Notes: generated from the letters alone by a model not told the origin. Counted from the first letter of the stretch, positions 17,149 to 28,282 are shown. The stretch: 64,000 nucleotides of DNA from Sphingomonas parva (ex Maeng et al. 2020) (GCF_004564275.1 NZ_SPDV01000010.1:62001-126000), one strand, 5' to 3'. Numbers and translations: made by a program.

Positions 17149-17906
17149 CAGCGCCAGCCCGCGTCGACGAAATATTCGTGGCCGGTGATCAGCCGGGCGT
17201 CATCGGAAGCGAGGAACAGGACCAAAGCGGCCACGTCCTCCGGCACCAGCCGGCCCTTCAGGCACTGGGCGTCGACGATCTCCTGCTCGCCCTCGGGCGT
17301 ATACCATTTGAGCTGCCGCGGCGTGCGCACGTTGCCGGGGACCACGCAGGTGACACGAATGCCGTCTTCGCCGAGCTCGCGGGCGAGCGAGCGGGTGAGG
17401 CCCTCGATCGCCGCCTTGGCCGTCTGATAGAGGGTGAGCTCCGGGAGGCCGAGGTGCCAGGAAATGGACCCGAGATTGACGATCGCGCCCGCCTTTCTCT
17501 CGCGCATTCCCGGTATCACCGACTGCGCGCAGAAGAACAGGTGTTTGAGGTTCACGTTGAGACGGTTGTCCCAATATTCCTCGGTCACCTCGTCGATCGT
17601 ATGGCGATCGTCGTTGGCGGCGTTGTTGACGAGGACGTCGAACGCGCCGCCTTCCGAGATCAGCCGCGCGATCGTGGCCTGGGCGCCCTTGACGTCCATC
17701 AGATCGACGCGCTCGAAGCGCGCGCCGAGCGTTTCGGCCAGCGCGCGGCTATCCTCCTCCGCGACATCGAAAAAGGTCACGTCCGCGCCCTGGCGAGCGA
17801 AACCTTCGACGATGCCCGCGCCGATGCCGGAGCCGCCGCCGGTGATCAGGACCCTCTTGCCTTTCAGGCTCGGATAGATTGCGCGCCCGCCGCTCGCTTC
17901 CGCCAC
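17148..17906 (-). CDS. xylB: D-xylose 1-dehydrogenase (SDR family)
   Basis: A 252-residue short-chain dehydrogenase that oxidises D-xylose to xylono-lactone with NAD+. It is very close to Caulobacter XylB: it begins AIYPSLKGKRVLITGGGSGIGAG (cofactor motif TGGGSGIG) and ends ASDDARLITGHEYFVDAGWR almost identically. Catalytic residues are in GSISWHLG (Ser) and YQTAK (Tyr, Lys). NNAANDDRH replaces the more usual NNAG. It is the second gene of the xylX-xylB-xylC-esterase operon. Confidence 0.94.
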   Translation of the reverse strand: MAEASGGRAIYPSLKGKRVLITGGGSGIGAGIVEGFARQGADVTFFDVAEEDSRALAETLGARFERVDLMDVKGAQATIARLISEGGAFDVLVNNAANDDRHTIDEVTEEYWDNRLNVNLKHLFFCAQSVIPGMRERKAGAIVNLGSISWHLGLPELTLYQTAKAAIEGLTRSLARELGEDGIRVTCVVPGNVRTPRQLKWYTPEGEQEIVDAQCLKGRLVPEDVAALVLFLASDDARLITGHEYFVDAGWR

Positions 17907-17953
17907 GTTACTCCCCCATTTCTATCGATGTGCTTGAATCTGGTCCGGTCGCG

Positions 17954-19120
17954 TCATGCGCCGCCGCCGCCGCGTCCTGCAAGCAGTCCCCGCGCCGCGA
18001 GGTTCTGCATCAGCGCGCGGACTCCGAACGTCCAGGGCGGCGCCGCCTTCGACGTGGTCACGCGGTTGATCAGGGCGCCGATCCGCGGCGTCGATATGCG
18101 AACGATGTCGCCTTCCTTGTGGGTGAAGCCGCGGCCGGGCTCGTCCCGGTCCTGAACCGGGGCGAACAGCGTTCCGAGGAACAGGGTGAAGCCGTCCGGA
18201 TAATGATGCTCGCTCTGCGCCTGGCGGACCAGCTCGGTCGGATCGCGGCTGATCTCGCGCATCGAGCTTTCGCCTTCCAGCCGGAAATTGTCCCGCCCCT
18301 CGACGACCAGCTCGACCACGGCCGAGCGCACGTCGTCCATCGTGAATGCGTCATCGAACAGGCGGATGAACGGACCGATCGAGCACGAGGCGTTATTGTC
18401 CTTCGCCTTGCTGAGCAGCAATGCGCTGCGACCCTCGAAGTCGCGCAGGTTGACGTCGTTTCCAAGCGTCGCGCCGAGCACGCGCCCGCGGCTGTCCGCG
18501 ACGAGCACCACCTCGGGTTCCGGATTGTTCCAGGTCGAATCGGAACGCACGCCAATGTCCCCGCCCCAGCCGACGGTGGAGAGGACGGGGGACTTGGTGA
18601 AAATCTCCGCGTCCGGGCCGATCGCCACTTCGAGATATTGGGACCACATCCCATCCTCGATCAGCGCGGCCTTCAGCCGCATGGCGTCTTCGGAGCCGGG
18701 CACGACCGACCGGATGCCGCCGCCGATGCGCGCCTCGAGCCCGGAGCGGATCTCGGCCGCCTTGTCCGAATCGCCGCGCGCCCGCTCCTCGATCACCCGC
18801 TCCACCGCCGACACCGCGAAGGTGACACCCGCCGCCTTCACCACCTGAAGATCGACCGGCGACAGCAGGAACGAGCCCGGCGCCGATGCGAGCACCCGGT
18901 CGACCAGAGCCGAAACGGAGAACAGCCGCTGCCCCTCCGCTTCCGCGGGGTTGGGCAGCTCGAGCAGGTCCGCGACGGTCGGCGCGACGGCCGAGACGTC
19001 GAGCACCTCTCCGCCCCGGATCAGCACCGGAGTCGGCCCCTCCTCGAGCAACAGGCGGCCCGCCAGCACGGCTCGGTCGAGGTCGGAGGGCAGCATCGCT
19101 GCCGAGAATGTCTGTTGCAC
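17954..19120 (-). CDS. xylX: 2-keto-3-deoxy-D-xylonate dehydratase (FAH family)
   Basis: A 388-residue fumarylacetoacetate-hydrolase-family enzyme. It converts 2-keto-3-deoxy-xylonate to alpha-ketoglutarate semialdehyde. I recognise long near-identical blocks with Caulobacter XylX, such as QYLEVAIGPDAEIFTK, GNDVNLRDFEGRSALLLSKA and AIGPFxRLFD-like sequence. It is the first gene of the operon, with a perfect 16-bp operator palindrome starting 25 bp upstream of the ATG. The product needs XylA (semialdehyde dehydrogenase) to enter the TCA cycle, and no such gene is in this window. Confidence 0.94.
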   Translation of the reverse strand: MQQTFSAAMLPSDLDRAVLAGRLLLEEGPTPVLIRGGEVLDVSAVAPTVADLLELPNPAEAEGQRLFSVSALVDRVLASAPGSFLLSPVDLQVVKAAGVTFAVSAVERVIEERARGDSDKAAEIRSGLEARIGGGIRSVVPGSEDAMRLKAALIEDGMWSQYLEVAIGPDAEIFTKSPVLSTVGWGGDIGVRSDSTWNNPEPEVVLVADSRGRVLGATLGNDVNLRDFEGRSALLLSKAKDNNASCSIGPFIRLFDDAFTMDDVRSAVVELVVEGRDNFRLEGESSMREISRDPTELVRQAQSEHHYPDGFTLFLGTLFAPVQDRDEPGRGFTHKEGDIVRISTPRIGALINRVTTSKAAPPWTFGVRALMQNLAARGLLAGRGGGGA

Positions 19121-19144
19121 GCCTCTCGCCCGTTTTGGTTCTTG

Positions 19145-19160
19145 TTGGTAGCGCTACCAA
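19145..19160. promoter_or_regulatory. Perfect LacI-type operator TTGGTAGCGCTACCAA
   Basis: A perfect 16-bp palindrome with a central CG in the divergent xylX/GH3 intergenic region, 25 bp upstream of xylX and 111 bp upstream of the GH3 gene. Length, symmetry and the central CpG are typical of LacI-family operators. One bound repressor could control both directions. Confidence 0.8.
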
Positions 19161-19270
19161 TCGGCCCCGAGAGGCCCTAGAGTCAAGCCGCTCACGAGTC
19201 CGCATCGGTGCATTGCGACGCATCGGCGCCCGTGCGCCGTACAGAAAAGAACGAACGGGAGAGACGATCC

Positions 19271-21496
19271 ATGTCCAAGCGCTTCACCGCCCTCGCGCTC
19301 GCCGCGTCGATGCTCGCGCTCACCACGGGCGGCCCGGCCGCAACCGCCGTGCCGGCCGCCCGGCCTTGGATGAACACCGCCCTCACGCCCGACCAGCGCA
19401 CGGCCCTGGTGGTCGCGAAGATGACGCGCGAGGAGAAGCTGCGACTGGTGAAGGGATTTTTCGGCACCGACTTTGCCCCGAAGAACTTCAAGGCGCCGAA
19501 GGAAGCGCGCTACGGCTCGGCCGGCTACATTCCCGGCATTCCGCGGCTCGGCATTCCGGCGCAGTGGCAGACCGATGCCGGAATCGGCGTGGCGACGCAG
19601 GGCGGTGCTCCGACCAAGCGCGAGCGCACCGCCCTCCCCTCCGGCCTCGCCACCACCGCCACCTGGAACCCGGACCTCGCCTTCCAGGGCGGCGCGATGA
19701 TCGGCCGCGAGGCGCGCCTTTCCGGCTTCAACGTCATGCTCGCCGGCGGCGTGAACCTGATCCGCGATCCGCGGAACGGCCGCAACTTCGAATATGGCGG
19801 CGAGGACCCCCTGCTGGCCGGCACGATGGTCGGCGCCCAGATCGCCGGTATCCAGTCCAACAAGATCATCTCGACGGTGAAGCACTATGCGCTGAACGAT
19901 CTCGAGACCGGCCGCGACTATCATGACGCCCGGATCGATCCGGCTGCCGCCCGGATGTCGGACCTGCTCGCCTTCCAGTTCGCCATCGAACGCTCGGACC
20001 CGGGTTCGGTGATGTGCGCCTACAATCGCGTCAACGGCATCTATGCCTGCGAGAATCCGTGGCTGCTGACCGACGTGCTCCGCAAGGACTGGGGCTGGAA
20101 GGGCTATGTGATGTCCGATTGGGGCGCGACGCACAGCAGCGCGCAGGCCGCCAACACCGGACTCGATCAGCAATCGGGCTATCCGTTCGACAAGGAAGAC
20201 TATTTCGGAGCGATGCTGCGCGAGGCGGTCCGCAAGGGCGACGTGTCCGAACGCAGGCTCGACGAGATGGCGAGCCGCATCCTGCGTTCGATGTTCGCGC
20301 ACGGCCTGGTCGACAATCCGGTCGCGATCGCGCCGATCGACTATGCCGCGCACGCCGCCGTGACCAGAGCGGATGCGGAGCAGGGCATCGTCCTGCTCAA
20401 GAACCGCGACAAGGTCCTTCCGCTGAGCACCGGCGCAAAGCGGATCGTCATCATCGGCGGCCATGCCGACCGCGGCGTGCTTTCGGGCGGCGGCTCGTCC
20501 CAGACCTATCCGGTGGGCGGCAATGCCGTTCCGGGGCTGGAGCCGACCAGCTGGCCGGGGCCGGTCGTCTATTATCCCAATGCGCCTCTCCGGGCGATCC
20601 AGGCGCTCGCGCCCGGGGCGCAGGTGACGTTCGTGGACGGCAGCGATCCCGCCGCCGCCGCGAGGGCTGCGGCCGATGCCGACGTTGCGCTCGTCTTCGT
20701 CACCCAGTGGACCAGCGAATCGATCGACACCTCGCTGACCCTCCCCAACAATCAGGACGCGCTGGTCGAGGCGGTCGCGGGCGCCAACCCGAAGACCGTC
20801 GCGGTGCTGGAGACGGGCGGTCCAGTGCTGATGCCATGGGCGGACCGCGTCGCCGGCATCGTCGAAGCCTGGTATCCCGGGACCGCCGGCGGCGAGGCAA
20901 TCGCCAACGTCCTCTTCGGCAAGGTCAATCCCTCCGGCAAGCTGCCGGTGACGTTCCCGCGGGACGAGAGCCAGCTGCCGCGGTCGGTGCGGCCCGGCAC
21001 CGGCCTTGCCAATGGCGAGATGTTCGCGATCGACCATCCGGAAGGTGCGGCCGTCGGGTACAAATGGTTCGACGCGAAGGGCCACGAGCCGCTGTTCCCG
21101 TTCGGTCACGGCCTCTCCTACACCGATTTCGATTATGGCGGCCTGCGCGCCGACGCGTCGTCCGGCGATCTCTCGATCAGCTTCCGGGTGAAGAACGACG
21201 GCTCCGCCCGGGGCATGGACGTTCCGCAGGTCTACGTCGCTCCGGCCGCAGGCGGATGGGAAGCACCGAAGCGGTTGGCCGGCTTCAAGAAGATCGATCT
21301 GGCGCCCGGCACCGAGACCGTCGTAACCCTGACGGTCGATCCGCGGCTTCTCGCCACCTGGAACGAGGGTGCGAAGGAGTGGCGGATTGCGGAGGGCGAG
21401 TACAAGGTCATGCTCGGCCGATCGTCCCGCGACATTCGCGAGACGGAGTCGGTCCGGATCCCCGCGAAGACCCTGCCGGTGAGCTGGCGCCCCTAG
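19271..21496 (+). CDS. Exported GH3 beta-glucosidase/beta-xylosidase
   Basis: A 741-residue GH3 enzyme with a signal peptide (residues 1-28, cleavage near GGPAATA). The nucleophile motif is YVMSDWGATHS; substrate-binding motifs are STVKHYALND and FEYGGEDP. A C-terminal Fn3-like domain (about 640-735) starts after the GYKWFDAKGHEPLFPFGHGLSYT block. ATG 19271 follows GGGAGAGACG; the frame also opens at 19208. It is divergent from xylX with a shared operator, so it is probably induced by xylose or xylo-oligosaccharides and releases monosaccharide from them in the periplasm. Exact specificity is open. Confidence 0.9.
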   Translation: MSKRFTALALAASMLALTTGGPAATAVPAARPWMNTALTPDQRTALVVAKMTREEKLRLVKGFFGTDFAPKNFKAPKEARYGSAGYIPGIPRLGIPAQWQTDAGIGVATQGGAPTKRERTALPSGLATTATWNPDLAFQGGAMIGREARLSGFNVMLAGGVNLIRDPRNGRNFEYGGEDPLLAGTMVGAQIAGIQSNKIISTVKHYALNDLETGRDYHDARIDPAAARMSDLLAFQFAIERSDPGSVMCAYNRVNGIYACENPWLLTDVLRKDWGWKGYVMSDWGATHSSAQAANTGLDQQSGYPFDKEDYFGAMLREAVRKGDVSERRLDEMASRILRSMFAHGLVDNPVAIAPIDYAAHAAVTRADAEQGIVLLKNRDKVLPLSTGAKRIVIIGGHADRGVLSGGGSSQTYPVGGNAVPGLEPTSWPGPVVYYPNAPLRAIQALAPGAQVTFVDGSDPAAAARAAADADVALVFVTQWTSESIDTSLTLPNNQDALVEAVAGANPKTVAVLETGGPVLMPWADRVAGIVEAWYPGTAGGEAIANVLFGKVNPSGKLPVTFPRDESQLPRSVRPGTGLANGEMFAIDHPEGAAVGYKWFDAKGHEPLFPFGHGLSYTDFDYGGLRADASSGDLSISFRVKNDGSARGMDVPQVYVAPAAGGWEAPKRLAGFKKIDLAPGTETVVTLTVDPRLLATWNEGAKEWRIAEGEYKVMLGRSSRDIRETESVRIPAKTLPVSWRP

Positions 21497-21800
21497 GGCG
21501 CTTCGCTCGTAGGGCCGCAGTGCACCGCTCTGCGCGCCGGGTCATTCTGGTGGTACAAAGGAGGGATGCCGACTCCGGACATCCCCCGCCGCCCCCTCCG
21601 CCGCGAGCTCGGCGGCCGTCCGTTCGCGCCGGGCTTCGCCTACCTCCCGTGGATCGATGCGCTGGGGGAGCGCAGACCGGCGCGGCGCGAAGAAGCGGGA
21701 TCGGGACGACGGCGGCGTGCCGGTGGAGCCGAACCGGCCCAGCACCCTCTCGGGCGGGGCGGCAGCCCCGCTCGAGTTCGAGGACGAATGACGCCGCGCG
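21497..21800. other. Intergenic stretch without a convincing gene
   Basis: About 300 bp between the convergent GH3 and RraA-like genes. An 80-codon frame starts at 21566 after AAAGGAGGG, but that motif almost touches the ATG, and the predicted peptide is Arg/Pro-rich with no recognisable fold, so I do not call it. No clear terminator hairpin with a T-run was seen. Confidence 0.5.
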
Positions 21801-22646
21801 CTATTTGACCGAGGCGTCTTCCTTCAGCCCTGCGCGCTTGTAGAGGTCGCGGCGGGCGGCCTTGTCGCCTTCGATGATCTTGTGCGCGAACTCGGCGACG
21901 CGCAGCGCGACATCGCGCGGCACGACGATCACGCCGTCTCCATCGGCAACGATGACGTCGCCGGGATTGACCAGCACGCCGCCGACGACGACCGGCCGGT
22001 TGACCGACTCGATCTCGTTGCGACCGGGACGGATGCCGCGGCCGGGCTTGCGCAGGTAGAGCGGGATGCCCTCGGTGATGATCTCGTCGGTGTCGCGGCT
22101 GGTGGCGTCGGTGACGATCCCGACCGCGCCTGCTAGCTTCCAGCCGAGGATGTTCGCCGATCCGATCGAACCGACGTCGGCGTCAGGCGCCTCGTCGATC
22201 ACCAGCGCCGAGCCCGGCCGCAGCAGCGCCTGAAAAGGCTCGGACGAGAGCTCATTGTACCATTTGCCCTCCCAGGCGCGAAAATCCTCGTAGCTGCGCC
22301 CGCCGCCGGCGTGCGGCCGCTGGGTCGGCACGTAGCGGGCGGTGACGGCGATGCCGATGAAGCGATGGGAGAAGTCCTTGCTGTCCTTCCAGAGGGCGTG
22401 AATCTCCGGATCCATCAGGCCGACGTTGGGGAGACCGACAAAGTCCATGCCGTCGCTGACATCGGCGACGCGAAGACCCTCGAAGGCCTCGAGAACGCGG
22501 CGATCATCCTCGGCGGAGAAGGTCCGCGTCGGAATGAACGACTTGCCGGCGCGAAGCGCCTCTGCCTGAGCGGGGGTCTGCGCGACGGCGTCTCCCGTTG
22601 CCACTATCGACAGCGCGAGCAGCGCCGTGTTCATCCACAGCTTCAT
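21801..22646 (-). CDS. RraA-like / HMG-CHA aldolase-family protein with signal peptide
   Basis: A 281-residue protein. Residues 1-23 (MKLWMNTALLALSIVATGDAVAQ) look like a cleavable signal peptide; the rest is an RraA-type fold. Family marks: VADVSDGMDFVG near the start of the domain, GWKLAGAVGIVTDATSRDTDEI (Arg-Asp pair of the active-site region) and VIVADGDGVIVVPRD. Cytoplasmic relatives cleave 4-hydroxy-4-methyl-2-oxoglutarate or act on RNase E; an exported form must do something else. ATG 22646 is preceded by GGGAGGAAGG. It is the last gene of LacI-oxidoreductase-RraA, 14 bp after the oxidoreductase. The substrate is unknown. Confidence 0.75.
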   Translation of the reverse strand: MKLWMNTALLALSIVATGDAVAQTPAQAEALRAGKSFIPTRTFSAEDDRRVLEAFEGLRVADVSDGMDFVGLPNVGLMDPEIHALWKDSKDFSHRFIGIAVTARYVPTQRPHAGGGRSYEDFRAWEGKWYNELSSEPFQALLRPGSALVIDEAPDADVGSIGSANILGWKLAGAVGIVTDATSRDTDEIITEGIPLYLRKPGRGIRPGRNEIESVNRPVVVGGVLVNPGDVIVADGDGVIVVPRDVALRVAEFAHKIIEGDKAARRDLYKRAGLKEDASVK

Positions 22647-22660
22647 CCTTCCTCCCTTGG

Positions 22661-23641
22661 TCAAAGCGTCAGGCGTTTTCCTTCCCGGGCGCTTTCCCGG
22701 GCAAGCTCGAGAACCAGGAGCCCATTGCGCGCGCTGCGCGGATCGACGGGCGGAGGACCGCCGCGGAGCAGGGCTTCGGCGACCTCTTCGTAGAAGGTCC
22801 GGTAGCAGCCGGGGACGGTCGCGATCCGCTCCGCCGGGCCGTCCGCCGGCGTGAACAGCGCATAATCGGCCTCGTCCTCGATGCCGAAGCCGGGGTCGAG
22901 CACGTCCCCCCCGTCGCGCAGCCGCGCTTCCTGCGGATCGAGCCCATGCTTCACCAAGGCTCCCTCGGTTCCGTAGAGGGCGAACCGCGGCCGCGGCGCC
23001 GTGACCAGAGTTGAGGCGGAGAGGCGCGCGCGCATTCGGCCGTAGTGCAGGATGAGATCGAAATAATCGTCGACCTCCGCCTGCTGCCGCTGCCGCACGA
23101 GATCGGCGCTCAGCGCCTCGGGGCGGCCGAACAGGACCAGCGCCTGATCCACCAGGTGTGCGCCGAGATCGACGAACAGGCCGCCGCCCTCCGACGGGCG
23201 CTCCCGCCAGCCCGGCTTGATCGCCGGCCGAAAGCGGTCCCAATGAGCTTCGAACAGCAGGATCTCGCCGAGCCTGCCGCTCTCGATCATCGCGCGGACC
23301 GTGAGGAAATCTCCGTCCCAGCGGCGGTTCTGGAACACGGTCAGCATCCGTTGCCGCGCTGCGGCGAGGGCCAGCAGGACATCGGCCTCCGCGGTGGTGA
23401 CGGTGAACGGCTTGTCGACGACCACGTGCTTGCCGGCCGAAAGCGCGGCTTCCGCAAGCGCGAAATGGGCGTGGTTCGGCGCTGCTACGACGAGCAGGTC
23501 GATGTCACCGCGCGCGATCAGGTCGGCGGCGTCGGCCGATCCCGCCTCCGCAACGAGCTCCATCTCGGCGACGGCGCGGATCAGAGGCGCATGGAAGACC
23601 TTGCCGGCAGCGCCGCGGCCGATGAGACCCACCCGGATCAC
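22661..23641 (-). CDS. Gfo/Idh/MocA-family oxidoreductase (YdgJ/IolW-like)
   Basis: A 326-residue NAD(P)-dependent sugar or inositol dehydrogenase of the Gfo/Idh/MocA family. It opens MIRVGLIGRGAAGKVFHAPLI, then GKHVVVDKPFTVT (catalytic-site Lys), FQNRRWDGDFLT, and a C-terminal domain like E. coli YdgJ (LYGTEGALVKHGLDPQE). Against my memory of YdgJ, about 17 residues are missing between the second strand and the following helix of the Rossmann fold (MELVAEAG directly followed by SADAADLIARGDIDLL). Its ATG overlaps the LacI stop by 4 bp (ATGA), so the two are co-translated. The substrate is unknown. Confidence 0.8.
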   Translation of the reverse strand: MIRVGLIGRGAAGKVFHAPLIRAVAEMELVAEAGSADAADLIARGDIDLLVVAAPNHAHFALAEAALSAGKHVVVDKPFTVTTAEADVLLALAAARQRMLTVFQNRRWDGDFLTVRAMIESGRLGEILLFEAHWDRFRPAIKPGWRERPSEGGGLFVDLGAHLVDQALVLFGRPEALSADLVRQRQQAEVDDYFDLILHYGRMRARLSASTLVTAPRPRFALYGTEGALVKHGLDPQEARLRDGGDVLDPGFGIEDEADYALFTPADGPAERIATVPGCYRTFYEEVAEALLRGGPPPVDPRSARNGLLVLELARESAREGKRLTL

Positions 23642-24645
23642 GGTGCCTCCCCGGTCGAATTGCGGAGGACGAGCTGATGGTCGAGCCGCGTCACCGCGGG
23701 CACCTGGCGTCCGCGGACCAGATCGATCAGCAGGCCGGCGGCGGCGAAGGCCATGTCGTAGGTTGGCTGCCGGATCGTGGTCAGCGCCGGCCAGACGATG
23801 CTCGCGATCTGGCTGTCGTCAAAACCGGCGACCGAGAGCTGTCGCGGCACGTCGAGACCAAGCTCGCGCGCCGCCTGAATGACGCCGGCCGCCATGTCGT
23901 CGTTGGACGCGAAGATCGCCGTCGGGCGGTCGACGCGGGTGAGCAGCCGACGCCCGGCCTTGAGGCCGGAGGCAACGTCGTTGTGGCCCTGCTCGACGGG
24001 CTGATCCTCGTCGAGCCCGGCCAAGGCCAGCGCGGCTTCGAAGCCGCTGCGGCGAAGCCGGCTGGAGGGATGGTCGGGATGGCCTTCGACGAAGCCGATG
24101 CGCTTGTGGCCGAGGGCAAGGAGATGCTCGGTCATCTCGCGTGCCGCCTCCTCATCGTCCATCACCACGGCGGGACTGCGGGTTCCGACCACGTCCGGCG
24201 CGAGGCGGACGAACGGCACGCGCCTCTCCTCCAGGGCGGCGATCAGCTCCGCGTCGGAAGAGAGCGGCGGGGTGACGACCAGGCCGTCGACATGGGTCTG
24301 GTCGACCATGGCGAGCACGTCCTCCACCGTCTCGTCGCCGCGGTCGTTGCACGACTGGATGAACAGGCGAAGATGAGCATCTCGGCAGCGCGCCATTGCG
24401 CCGCTCTGGACGTCGAAGACGTAGTTCGCGCTCGGATTGGCGTAGACCAGGCCGAGAAGGTTCGAGCGGCGGCCGGCAAGGCTCCGCGCCGGCAGGCTCG
24501 GACGGTAGCTGAGGGCGGAGATCGCCTCGCGAACCCGGCCGCGCGTTTCGCTGCGCACCCCCGGCTCGTCGTTCAGGACGCGCGACACCGTCTTGATCGA
24601 TACGCCGGCCCGGGCCGCGACATCGTCGATCGTCGTCCGTGCCAT
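23638..24645 (-). CDS. LacI-family transcriptional regulator (second)
   Basis: A 335-residue LacI-type repressor. Helix-turn-helix at residues 3-25 (recognition helix VSIKTVSRVLNDEP), hinge ARSLAGR, and a ligand-binding domain with GLVYANPSANYVFDVQ, HLLALGHKRIGFVEGHPDHPSS, IFASNDDMAAGVIQ and VAGFDDS. The two specificity residues of the recognition helix are Ile-Lys, whereas the LacI protein at 5116 has Ala-Met, so the two should bind different operators. It is the first gene of LacI-oxidoreductase-RraA. The best candidate target is the palindrome at 27441-27456 before the downstream-oriented GH3 gene (inference). Confidence 0.85.
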   Translation of the reverse strand: MARTTIDDVAARAGVSIKTVSRVLNDEPGVRSETRGRVREAISALSYRPSLPARSLAGRRSNLLGLVYANPSANYVFDVQSGAMARCRDAHLRLFIQSCNDRGDETVEDVLAMVDQTHVDGLVVTPPLSSDAELIAALEERRVPFVRLAPDVVGTRSPAVVMDDEEAAREMTEHLLALGHKRIGFVEGHPDHPSSRLRRSGFEAALALAGLDEDQPVEQGHNDVASGLKAGRRLLTRVDRPTAIFASNDDMAAGVIQAARELGLDVPRQLSVAGFDDSQIASIVWPALTTIRQPTYDMAFAAAGLLIDLVRGRQVPAVTRLDHQLVLRNSTGEAP

Positions 24646-24795
24646 CAGGCGCCATTCCCCGCCGGCAGCGGAGGCACTGCCTTCGGCGGGGCGCCCTTTC
24701 GGTCGATCGATCGCGTCCGCACCGTCATGCCTCCCGGATTACCTGTATCCCAAGCACGGCGCCGGCGAAACGGCAGCTGCGCCCGCCTTTCCGGC

Positions 24796-27360
<2,565 letters not shown>

Positions 27361-27440
27361 CGCTTTCCCTCAGTCATCCCCGTGGCCGGCGCGCCGCAGC
27401 TTCTGTCGAGCCCTTGGTGCCGGTTCACGGACGTCCATAT

Positions 27441-27456
27441 CTGACAGCGCTGTCAG
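27441..27456. promoter_or_regulatory. Perfect palindrome CTGACAGCGCTGTCAG, LacI-type operator
   Basis: A perfect 16-bp inverted repeat 81 bp upstream of the GH3 gene at 24796-27360. It shares the AGCGCT centre of the xylX operator but differs in the outer half-site (TGACA instead of TGGTA). It is therefore probably read by another LacI protein, best candidate the one at 23638-24645. Confidence 0.75.
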
Positions 27457-27479
27457 GGCGCAAGCAAAGAGGGAAAGGG

Positions 27480-28217
27480 TCAGTTCGCCCGGGTCGCACC
27501 GAGCAGGAACTCGACATTGCCCTCCGGGCCGGTGATCGGACTCGTCTCGATCCCCTCCAGCCGCCAGCCGCGCGACACGATCCATGCGGCGGCCGCATCG
27601 CAGACGCGGCTGTGCACGGCCGGATCGCGGACGACGCCGCCCTTGCCAATCTCGTGCCGCTCCGCCTCGAATTGCGGCTTCACCAGCGCGACCAGCCGCG
27701 CGCCCGGCTTCGCCAGATCGATCGCGGCATCGAGCACCTTGGCGAGGGAGATGAAGCTCGCGTCGCAGACCACGATGTCGATCGGCTCAGGGACGATCTC
27801 GGCGGTCAGGTAGCGGGCGTTGGTCTGCTCATGGACGACGACGCGCGGGTCCTGGCGGAGCTTCCAGGCCAGCTGGTTGGTGCCGACGTCGATCGCGAAC
27901 ACCTTGGCTGCTCCGCGCTGGAGGAGAACGTCGGTGAAGCCGCCGGTCGACGAGCCTACGTCCAGCGCGACCGCCCCGCCGACGTCCCAGCCGAAATGAT
28001 CGAGGGCATGGGCAAGCTTGATCCCGCCACGCGACACCCATGGGTGCTCGCGCCCGCGCACCTCGAGCGCAGCGTCGGACGCGAGAGGCTGTCCCGCCTT
28101 GTCGATCTTCCTTTCACCCGAAAAGACCAGGCCGGCGAGGATCAGCGCCTGCGCCTTGGCGCGGGATTCGACGAGCCCGCGATCGACGAGCATCTGGTCT
28201 GCACGCATCTTCGCCAT
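27480..28217 (-). CDS. tlyA: TlyA-family rRNA 2'-O-methyltransferase
   Basis: A 245-residue protein. The N-terminal S4 RNA-binding domain (residues 4-60, MRADQMLVDRGLVESRAKAQ) is followed by an FtsJ-like SAM methyltransferase domain: SRGGIKLAHALDHF, the SAM loop ALDVGSSTGGFTDVLLQRGA, VCDASFISL and LVKPQFEAERHEIGKGGVV. TlyA proteins methylate cytidine 2'-OH in rRNA and are often mislabelled hemolysin. It is transcribed with dxs upstream (gap about 65 bp), a neighbourhood common in alphaproteobacteria. Confidence 0.92.
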   Translation of the reverse strand: MAKMRADQMLVDRGLVESRAKAQALILAGLVFSGERKIDKAGQPLASDAALEVRGREHPWVSRGGIKLAHALDHFGWDVGGAVALDVGSSTGGFTDVLLQRGAAKVFAIDVGTNQLAWKLRQDPRVVVHEQTNARYLTAEIVPEPIDIVVCDASFISLAKVLDAAIDLAKPGARLVALVKPQFEAERHEIGKGGVVRDPAVHSRVCDAAAAWIVSRGWRLEGIETSPITGPEGNVEFLLGATRAN

Positions 28218-28282
28218 GGACCGCCCCTAGCGCAGGCGCCGCGGCCCGGACAATGAGGCTGGTCTGCGGGCGATCGCCCGGA

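Noticed and set aside
21566-21808. 80-codon plus-strand frame with AAAGGAGGG in front
   Set aside because: The purine motif is too close to the ATG, the peptide is Arg/Pro-rich without any fold, and the frame runs into the end of the RraA-like gene.
21801-23243. 480-codon minus-strand frame extending the RraA-like protein upstream
   Set aside because: The first 199 codons overlap the oxidoreductase gene in another frame and are Arg/Ala-rich; the signal peptide and ribosome-binding site mark the true start at 22646.
24646-24795. Search for a LacI operator directly upstream of the second LacI gene
   Set aside because: Only GGATTACCTGTATCC was seen, whose arms pair over four bases and lack the central CG; not convincing.
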